This document shows, one piece after another, positions 21,891-26,550 of a DNA stretch of 26,550 nucleotides. The stretch is from an uncultured Collinsella sp. (lineage in GTDB: Bacteria > Actinomycetota > Coriobacteriia > Coriobacteriales > Coriobacteriaceae), in contig UQQL01000021.1 of NCBI GenBank assembly GCA_900543275.1, forward strand, positions 1-26,550, read 5' to 3'. Within the stretch, counting starts at the first letter, position 1. The number at the start of each line of letters is the position of its first letter. A model generated the notes under the pieces. It was not told the DNA's origin, made no database searches, and saw only the letters and a program-made list of their open reading frames with translations. The translations under genes were made by a program, and so were the position numbers.

Positions 21891-21932
21891 GTTGGGAATT
21901 GGGCTGAGAGAACAGTCCCGGAATAACAAAAA

Positions 21933-21957
21933 AGCTCGCCGGCTAGGCCGACGAGCT
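21933..21957 (-). terminator. Intrinsic terminator of the tRNA-fMet gene
   Basis: An 11-bp stem (AGCTCGTCGGC / GCCGGCGAGCT on the minus strand, 3-base loop, one G-T pair) is followed by TTTTTTGTTATT. It lies 9 bases past the tRNA 3' CCA. Confidence 0.9.
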
Positions 21958-21966
21958 GCAAGTTCT

Positions 21967-22043
21967 TGGTCGCGGGGGCAGGATTTGAACCTACGACCTC
22001 CGGGTTATGAGCCCGGCGAGCTACCAGACTGCTCCACCCCGCA
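21967..22043 (-). tRNA. Initiator tRNA-fMet (CAT anticodon)
   Basis: A 77-nt cloverleaf with encoded CCA. The anticodon loop CTCATAA sits on a stem ending in three G-C pairs (CCGGG/CCCGG). The D-stem has A11-U24, and the T-arm is GTAGG-TTCAAAT-CCTGC. The three G-C pairs and A11-U24 mark an initiator, not an elongator, tRNA-Met. The first acceptor position is U1 facing G72, where most bacterial initiators have an unpaired C1-A72; both are weak ends. It has its own promoter and terminator. Confidence 0.95.
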
Positions 22044-22074
22044 ATGTCTGGGCGCCTCATGTGCGCAAGAAAGA

Positions 22075-22103
22075 ATATTACGTGGGAGTTCGGTAAACGG
22101 CAA
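22075..22103 (-). promoter_or_regulatory. Promoter of tRNA-fMet
   Basis: On the minus strand TTGCCG (22098-22103) and TAATAT (22075-22080) are separated by exactly 17 bases. The -10 box lies about 31 bases upstream of the tRNA 5' end, leaving a short leader for RNase P removal. Confidence 0.7.
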
Positions 22104-22196
22104 GGAAAATCTCGTAGAGCATAATTCCTTCATATTTAAAACCCCTCAGCCCATATCGCCGTGAACGAATCGCAGCCGAGCGCCGCCGACGGCACG

Positions 22197-22204
22197 TATA
22201 CAAT
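22197..22204 (+). promoter_or_regulatory. -10 region of coaX
   Basis: TATACAAT, containing TACAAT, lies 36 bases upstream of the coaX ATG, and a GGGAG ribosome binding site follows (22231-22235). No clear -35 is visible. The same TACAAT hexamer precedes the kinase and folP genes. Confidence 0.5.
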
Positions 22205-22240
22205 GGTGCGCGTCCTTTTACGCCGACACCGGGAGTAGAC

Positions 22241-23014
22241 ATGCTGCTCGCTATCGATATGGGAAACACGCAGACGGCCATGGGCCTGTTTGACGGAGAC
22301 GAGCTGGTGCAGTCGTGGCGCATGCCCACCGACCGCTCCTATACCGCCGACGAGATCCATGTGCGCCTGATGGGCTTCTTTAAGATGCACGACCTCTCGC
22401 TCGACGCGGTCGACGCGATCGCCTTCGCCGGCGTGGTGCCGCAGCTCTCGCGCGAGTGGCACACTGTGGCCGACCGCATCGCGGCAGACGCCATCGTTAT
22501 CGGGCCGCAGACGGCCGCGGTGACCAAACTGCGCGCGGCGCGCCCCCAGGCCGTAGGTGCCGACCGCGTCGCCAACGCCGTTGCGGCCGAGACTTTCTAC
22601 GGCGCGCCGGCAATCGTGGTGGACTTTGGCACCGCGACCAATATCGACGTCATCGATGAGGACGGCTATTACATTGGCGGAGCGATCGCGCCGGGCATCC
22701 GCATCTCCATGGACGCACTTGCCGCCCGTGCCGCCAAGCTCGCCAGCGTGCCGCTCGAGGCGCCCGAGCACGCCATCGGCCGCGACACCGAGGAATGCAT
22801 CAAGGTCGGCGCCGTGATGGGCGCCGCCTCCATGGCCGAAGGCCTGGTCGCTCGCATGAAGCGCGAGCTGGGCCGCGAGGACGCCACCGTTATCGCCACA
22901 GGCGGTCTCGCCGGCATCGTCGCCGATTCGACCGATGCCTTCGACGTGGTCGACGGGCAGCTCACCATCAAAGGCATCTGCGAAATCTACCGCCGCATGC
23001 AGAAGCTGGAGTAA
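22241..23014 (+). CDS. coaX: Type III pantothenate kinase
   Basis: Catalyses the first step of coenzyme A synthesis, phosphorylating pantothenate to 4'-phosphopantothenate. The 257-residue length fits the CoaX family. Motifs are the phosphate-binding Asp6-x-Gly8-Asn9-Thr10 (DMGNTQT), GADR at 106-109 (GADRVANAV), and Asp128 with FGTAT (DFGTATNIDV). GGAIAPGIRIS and VIATGGLA complete the ASKHA-type fold. CoaX works as a cytoplasmic dimer needing a monovalent cation and is not feedback-inhibited by CoA. It converges with the biotin-ligase-like gene; two hairpins lie between them. The start is supported by GGGAG 5 bases upstream. Confidence 0.95.
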   Translation: MLLAIDMGNTQTAMGLFDGDELVQSWRMPTDRSYTADEIHVRLMGFFKMHDLSLDAVDAIAFAGVVPQLSREWHTVADRIAADAIVIGPQTAAVTKLRAARPQAVGADRVANAVAAETFYGAPAIVVDFGTATNIDVIDEDGYYIGGAIAPGIRISMDALAARAAKLASVPLEAPEHAIGRDTEECIKVGAVMGAASMAEGLVARMKRELGREDATVIATGGLAGIVADSTDAFDVVDGQLTIKGICEIYRRMQKLE

Positions 23015-23062
23015 GGCGGGGTTTAAGTCGAGCGCGAGCGGCGAACTAGGCAACGCATCGGT

Positions 23063-23105
23063 CCTATTCCTCAAAAACGAAAATTTTTCGGTTTTGAGGA
23101 ATAGG
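23063..23105. repeat. 43-bp near-perfect palindrome after coaX
   Basis: CCTATTCCTCAAAA (23063-23076) pairs with TTTTGAGGAATAGG (23092-23105), and inside it CGAAAA pairs with TTTTCG, so almost the whole 43 bp folds into one stem. It contains A/T tracts on both strands and lies 48 bases after the coaX stop. It may end the coaX transcript, although a separate terminator follows at 23136-23164. Confidence 0.75.
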
Positions 23106-23135
23106 GCGCCGGCAACCCATTCCCCAAACAAGCGA

Positions 23136-23164
23136 AACCCTCCCCGGCACAGCCGAGGAGGGTC
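23136..23164. terminator. Bidirectional terminator between coaX and the biotin-ligase-like gene
   Basis: ACCCTCCCCGGC pairs with GCCGAGGAGGGT around a 3-base loop with one mismatch. On the plus strand it is followed by CTTGTTGTC. It lies between two converging genes, so it can serve both transcripts. Confidence 0.7.
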
Positions 23165-23202
23165 TTGTTGTCATCGTTATCTTTGAGCGCGGGCGCCTCG
23201 CG

Positions 23203-23904
23203 TTACAGTCCGCGAATCCGTACGGCCTCGGGCGGAAACTCCTGCTCGCCGGCGTCGGTCTTGATGGTCGCGCGGCCCCAGATGTCCAGGCCCGCAAACA
23301 CGCCGACTGCGAGCGGCAAGCCGTTGGGCGACACCGCCGCAACCTGGCGACCCAGCAGCGGCACCATGTCAAAGTACTCGCCCAGCACCGGAGCCAGCGG
23401 GCCGGCGGCGCCCTGCGGCGTGTTGGCGACAACCGCCCAAGCGTCCACGCGGGTCAGCACGGCGGCGGACAGCGCCTCGACCAGAGCTTCGTCAGCAACA
23501 TCAACGCCAAGCTCGCTCAGCGCCGCACGCTCAATATCAACCGTCACCGCGGCAAACATGCCCGCAGCACCGGCACCGCCGTTCACGGCAACACGCGCGA
23601 GTGACGTCTCAAACGCAGGCGCACCGCACACGATGTCACTCGGCCACTGGATACCCACCTTACCGGCAAGGCCCAGGCCCGGCGTCGACGTCGTGCCCAC
23701 GAGCGCGTCCATCATGCCCATCGCGGCCACAAACGGAAGACCGTGAAAGGCGTGCATGTTCACGTCGGGGCGAACGACCAGCGAAAACGTCAGCGAAGCA
23801 TCGCCCGCGCTCCACGCGCACCAGCCCGCGGACACGCCCTCGCGGCCCGCGTCACGCGCCGCGTCGAGCTCGGTGCCGGCGGCAACAGCATTCATCTCGA
23901 TCAT
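23203..23904 (-). CDS. Divergent biotin-protein-ligase-like protein
   Basis: A 233-residue protein that aligns by pattern with biotin-[acetyl-CoA-carboxylase] ligases lacking the HTH domain. KVGIQWPSDI (82-91) corresponds to the catalytic KWPNDI motif. LGRQVAAVSPNG with GVFAGLDIWGRATIK (184-215) matches the small C-terminal SH3-like domain. The N-terminal part ends in LTFSLVVRP, the usual strand after the biotinyl-AMP loop. However, the GRGRxGRxW loop is not recognisable (here AGREGVSAGWCAW) and the Lys before WPND is Gln, so activity is doubtful or the substrate has changed. It starts directly after the folP-folK stop (TAGATG), so it is co-transcribed. Lipoate-ligase relatives are a less likely alternative. 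Confidence 0.65.
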   Translation of the reverse strand: MIEMNAVAAGTELDAARDAGREGVSAGWCAWSAGDASLTFSLVVRPDVNMHAFHGLPFVAAMGMMDALVGTTSTPGLGLAGKVGIQWPSDIVCGAPAFETSLARVAVNGGAGAAGMFAAVTVDIERAALSELGVDVADEALVEALSAAVLTRVDAWAVVANTPQGAAGPLAPVLGEYFDMVPLLGRQVAAVSPNGLPLAVGVFAGLDIWGRATIKTDAGEQEFPPEAVRIRGL

Positions 23905-25635
23905 CTACATGCGCCCCAATTCGCCCACGATATGGCCCACGCGGTCCTCGGGCTCCTTGACCTCGACGCCGTTGTAGCGGAAGAACCGCGCCGGGTCGTG
24001 CATCAGATCCTCGAGCGGCACCAGCACAAAGTCACGCTCGCCGATCAGCGGATGCGGCAGGCGCAGCTTTTTGCCGCCGTGGGTCTCGCCGTCCATCCAC
24101 AGCAGGTCCAAGTCGATAGTGCGCGGACCGTTGGCCTTGGCCTTTTTGGAGCGGTCGCGACCCAGCTCGGCCTCGATCTTCATGAGCTCGTCGAGCAGCA
24201 CCAGCGGCGCCAACTCGGTCTTGATCTCGATGACGGCGTTGGCAAACGCGTCCTGGCGCGTCTCGTAGGCCGGCTCGCTCTCGTAGATCTTGGAGGAGTT
24301 GGACACGCAGGTAAGTGGAATCTCGGCGATCATGTCGCGTGCGGCGCGGATGTTGTCGCAGCGATGCCCCAGGTTGGAGCCCACGGCCACAAACGCGCGG
24401 CGCGGCTGCGGCTTGGCAACCGCCCAGTAGCCATTCAGGAACTGCGCAAAGCCCGCGGCGTCGTGCACGCGCACGATGTTGGCACCGGCCTGGATGGCGC
24501 CCAGGCACACGCCAAACGTAGCGGCATCGCGCTCGGCGGCCTCGGTCACGCCCGAGACGGCGCCCACAAAGCGCTTGCGCGATACGGCGCACATGAGCGG
24601 ATAGCCCAGTGACGCCATCTTGGCAGTCTCGCGCTGGATGACGATGTCCTCGTTGGCCGTCTTGCCAAAGCCCGGACCGGGATCGATGCAGATGCGGTCG
24701 CGCGACACGCCGGCGTGGATGAGCGCGCGGGCCTGGTCGGACAGAAAGCCCATGACGCGGCGCATGATGGGCGCCGAATCGGGCAGGGTGAAGCGGCGGA
24801 GCTGCGAGGTGGGCACGTAGGCTTCCTCGCGGCGGGCGCTGCGGCGCATCATGGCGGCCAGGCGGTCATTGGGCTCCGATGCGGCCTCGGTGGCCTCGGG
24901 CGCGGGCGCGACGGTCTCGGCGGCAGCAGCCTGCTCGGCGGCCGGCGTCTCCTGCTCGCTTGCAGGCTCGGTCGCGGGCTCAGGTTCGCCAAACGGCAAC
25001 GAGGGCTGCACCACGCCACCCGGAAGCTTGGCCTCCGGCTTAGGCTCACCCAGCAACTTGCCGCGACGGCGGCGAGCCGGCTTCTCGGCCTCACGCGCGG
25101 CCTCGGCAGCCGCCTCGCGCGCCTTCTCGGCAACAAACGCCGCCGCCGAGGTATCGAGCTGCACCGTTGCGTGCGTGCGGGTAGGCGCGGCGACCTCGCC
25201 GGCATGCATCACGATGACACCGCAGGTGCTCGTCTTAACAAACTCGACCATCTTGGGGTCAGTGAAGCCGGTCACGTCGTTGACGATCGAGGCGCCGCAG
25301 TGCACGGCCGCCTTGGCAACCGCCACGTGACGCGTGTCGATCGAGACGATGGCGCCCTCTTTGGCCAGCGCGCGCACCACGGGCAGCACGCGGCGAGCCT
25401 CCTCGTCGGGATTAACCGGGGTAAAGCCGGGGCGCGTGGACTCGCCGCCTACGTCGATGATGTCGGCGCCGGCGTCGAGCATCGCCAGGCCGTACTCGAT
25501 GGCGGCATCCGGGTCGAAGTGCTCCCCGCCATCGCTAAACGAATCGGGCGTCACGTTGAGGACGCCCATGATGCGCGGGCGGTCAAAGCTGAGCTCATAC
25601 TTTCCGCACCGCCATGTCTTGCTGTCGTTCGCCAT
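23905..25635 (-). CDS. Fused dihydropteroate synthase and HPPK (FolP-FolK) with an internal insert
   Basis: A bifunctional 576-residue folate enzyme. HPPK (about 413-545) pyrophosphorylates 6-hydroxymethyl-dihydropterin; its motifs are FVAVGSNLGHRCDN, SKIYESEPAY and GPRTIDLDLLWMDG. DHPS (about 20-400) joins that product to p-aminobenzoate; its motifs are IMGVLNVTPDSFSDGG, GADIIDVGGESTRPG, SIDTRHVAVAKAA, NDVTGF, IDPGPGFGKT and SRKRFVG. The order is opposite to the pathway order. Inside DHPS, between VIVMHAGEV (about 140-148) and IMRRVMGF (about 290), lies a ~140-residue Ala/Glu/Pro/Arg-rich insert at the loop where relatives have MHMxGTPxTMQ. ATG 25635 is chosen for the AGGAGG 6 bases upstream; the open frame extending to 26046 is antisense-free read-through of the sirtuin region in another frame. 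It is followed without a gap by the biotin-ligase-like gene. Confidence 0.93.
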   Translation of the reverse strand: MANDSKTWRCGKYELSFDRPRIMGVLNVTPDSFSDGGEHFDPDAAIEYGLAMLDAGADIIDVGGESTRPGFTPVNPDEEARRVLPVVRALAKEGAIVSIDTRHVAVAKAAVHCGASIVNDVTGFTDPKMVEFVKTSTCGVIVMHAGEVAAPTRTHATVQLDTSAAAFVAEKAREAAAEAAREAEKPARRRRGKLLGEPKPEAKLPGGVVQPSLPFGEPEPATEPASEQETPAAEQAAAAETVAPAPEATEAASEPNDRLAAMMRRSARREEAYVPTSQLRRFTLPDSAPIMRRVMGFLSDQARALIHAGVSRDRICIDPGPGFGKTANEDIVIQRETAKMASLGYPLMCAVSRKRFVGAVSGVTEAAERDAATFGVCLGAIQAGANIVRVHDAAGFAQFLNGYWAVAKPQPRRAFVAVGSNLGHRCDNIRAARDMIAEIPLTCVSNSSKIYESEPAYETRQDAFANAVIEIKTELAPLVLLDELMKIEAELGRDRSKKAKANGPRTIDLDLLWMDGETHGGKKLRLPHPLIGERDFVLVPLEDLMHDPARFFRYNGVEVKEPEDRVGHIVGELGRM

Positions 25636-25657
25636 GAACATCCTCCTAAAATGCCCA

Positions 25658-25716
25658 CGCCGCCGAGCTTGGGGAGCTGGCGGCGGGGTCGCTTTGCATT
25701 CAGTCTTTCTATTGTA
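25658..25716 (-). promoter_or_regulatory. folP promoter -10 box and leader hairpin
   Basis: On the minus strand TACAAT (25711-25716) lies about 76 bases upstream of the folP ATG, just after the sirtuin stop. The leader holds a hairpin (CGCCGCC/GGCGGCG with inner AGCT/AGCT, 25658-25685) before the AGGAGG at 25642-25647. No convincing -35 is seen. The hairpin could be a terminator for the sirtuin gene, but it lacks a U-tract. Confidence 0.45.
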
Positions 25717-25730
25717 TCCGCGCACGCGGG

Positions 25731-26483
25731 CTAGAACGCAAACGCGGCCGCGATGTCGCAAGAAATCAGCAGGTCGGCATTTGCATCCTGATCGGTAGGC
25801 GCCAAATTGCAAATGGCCAGCGTATCGCCGGTAAAGTAACGCGTAAGGCCCGCCGCCGGATACACCACGAGCGAGGTCCCACCCACAATGAGGGCATCGG
25901 CCGCGGCGATGGCGGCAACGGCACCGGTCAACACATGCTCGTCGAGCGGCTCTTCGTAGAGCACCACATCGGGCTTGATGCGACCACCGCACGCAGGGCA
26001 CACGGGCACGCCCGCGGCGTCCTCGTGCTCGCGCGAGCAAATCCACTCGGCGCTATAGACCGCGCCGCACGACTGACAAATGTTGCGATGGACCGATCCG
26101 TGCAACTCAAACACGCGCTGCGAGCCCGCCATCTGATGCAAGCCGTCGATGTTTTGCGTCACCACGACATCGAGCTTGCCAGCTCGCTCCAGCTCGGCGA
26201 GCTTGGTGTGACAGCGGTTGGGCTTAGCGTTAAGCGCGATCATCTTGGTGCGGTAAAAGTCGAAGAACTCCGCCGGATGCGTCTCGTAAAAGCTGTGCGA
26301 GAGCATGGTCTCGGGCGGGTAGGCAAACTGCTGGTGATACAGGCCGTCAACGCTGCGAAAATCGGGAATGCCGCTTGCCGTGGAAACACCAGCGCCACCA
26401 AAGAACACCATGCGCTTGTGGGTATTGAACAGCTCCGCCAGCGCGGCGGAGGCCTGCTTGGGATCTGTTATCGCTTGCGTCAT
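25731..26483 (-). CDS. NAD-dependent protein deacylase, Sir2 family
   Basis: A 250-residue sirtuin that removes acyl groups from protein lysines using NAD+, giving nicotinamide and O-acyl-ADP-ribose. The NAD-binding motifs are GAGVSTASGIPDFRS (30-44) and TQNIDGLH (109-116). The catalytic base is His128 in ELHGS. A structural zinc is held by Cys136-x2-Cys139 and Cys162-x2-Cys165. Late motifs GGTSLVVYPA and CNLAPTDQDANAD complete the Rossmann fold. The length is normal for bacterial CobB-type enzymes. GGAGG lies 8 bases before ATG 26483. It is transcribed towards folP-folK, 95 bp apart. Protein targets are not shown. Confidence 0.94.
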   Translation of the reverse strand: MTQAITDPKQASAALAELFNTHKRMVFFGGAGVSTASGIPDFRSVDGLYHQQFAYPPETMLSHSFYETHPAEFFDFYRTKMIALNAKPNRCHTKLAELERAGKLDVVVTQNIDGLHQMAGSQRVFELHGSVHRNICQSCGAVYSAEWICSREHEDAAGVPVCPACGGRIKPDVVLYEEPLDEHVLTGAVAAIAAADALIVGGTSLVVYPAAGLTRYFTGDTLAICNLAPTDQDANADLLISCDIAAAFAF

Positions 26484-26512
26484 GTTTGTCCTCCGTCCAT
26501 GTTGGTCGGGGC

Positions 26513-26550
26513 CTGTCTCTTATACACATCTGACGCTGCCGACGACGGAG
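26513..26550. other. Nextera/Tn5 adapter read-through at contig end
   Basis: CTGTCTCTTATACACATCT (26513-26531) is the Tn5 mosaic end, followed by GACGCTGCCGACGA (26532-26545) of the Nextera i5-side adapter and then five bases probably from the sample index. This is not genome; real sequence ends at about 26512. Confidence 0.97.

Noticed and set aside
25640..25710. Riboswitch in the folP leader
   Set aside because: Only one simple GC hairpin is present in a leader of about 70 bases; no tetrahydrofolate-riboswitch core was seen.
25636..26046. N-terminal extension of the FolP-FolK frame
   Set aside because: It overlaps the sirtuin gene on the same strand in another frame and is Arg-rich nonsense; AGGAGG before ATG 25635 fixes the start.

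Overview
This window is one assembled contig. Both ends still carry Illumina Nextera (Tn5) adapter sequence: positions 1-13 and 26513-26550. The genomic insert is therefore about 14-26512. High GC, Ala-rich coding, strong AGGAGG-type ribosome binding sites and the gene content suggest a gut anaerobe of the Coriobacteriia (Actinomycetota), most likely Collinsella or a close relative. That content includes a ferredoxin-type energy-converting hydrogenase, a sortase-anchored giant adhesin, and a flavin/Fe-S reductase of the BaiCD/dienoyl-CoA reductase kind. The genus is inferred from overall character, not from a database match.

Layout. (i) 14-2834: a truncated ABC-transporter ATPase (minus), divergent from a sensor kinase/response regulator pair (plus; possibly leaderless, ATGA overlap). 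(ii) 2835-10689: a 2180-residue LPXTG adhesin (minus) with a VWA head and about eleven isopeptide-type Ig-like repeats. Large palindromic intergenic elements bracket it in mirror order: A, C, B on the left and B', C', A' on the right. (iii) 10690-16337: a minus-strand operon in the canonical echABCDEF order, encoding a membrane [NiFe] hydrogenase with EchA and EchB fused into one 960-residue protein. (iv) 16595-19582: a small double-HTH protein and a monocistronic OYE/FAD/[4Fe-4S] oxidoreductase, separated by an AT-richer gap. (v) 19637-21890: an AlbA_2/Schlafen-type ATP-binding regulator flanked by two groups of ~60-bp hairpin repeats (four units and two units). (vi) 21933-22103: an initiator tRNA-fMet with its own promoter and terminator. 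(vii) 22197-26483: coaX (plus), converging on a minus-strand cluster of a sirtuin, a FolP-FolK fusion and a degenerate biotin-ligase-like gene.

How the genes work together. The Ech complex would oxidise reduced ferredoxin, evolve H2 and pump ions. The OYE enzyme would reduce enoate-type substrates, another electron sink. The adhesin is a cell-wall-anchored stalk. The right-hand block is cofactor metabolism (CoA, folate, possibly biotin, NAD+-dependent deacylation).

Most notable: the four 154-158 bp elements around the adhesin keep their base pairing while the sequence changes. Several arm positions differ between copies on both sides at once, which indicates selection for a folded structure. 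The smaller hairpin units around the AlbA gene behave similarly. Protein oddities are the EchA-EchB fusion, a catalytic hydrogenase subunit ending exactly at its last metal-binding motif, a ~140-residue disordered insert inside dihydropteroate synthase, and a biotin-ligase-like protein lacking the usual nucleotide-binding motif.
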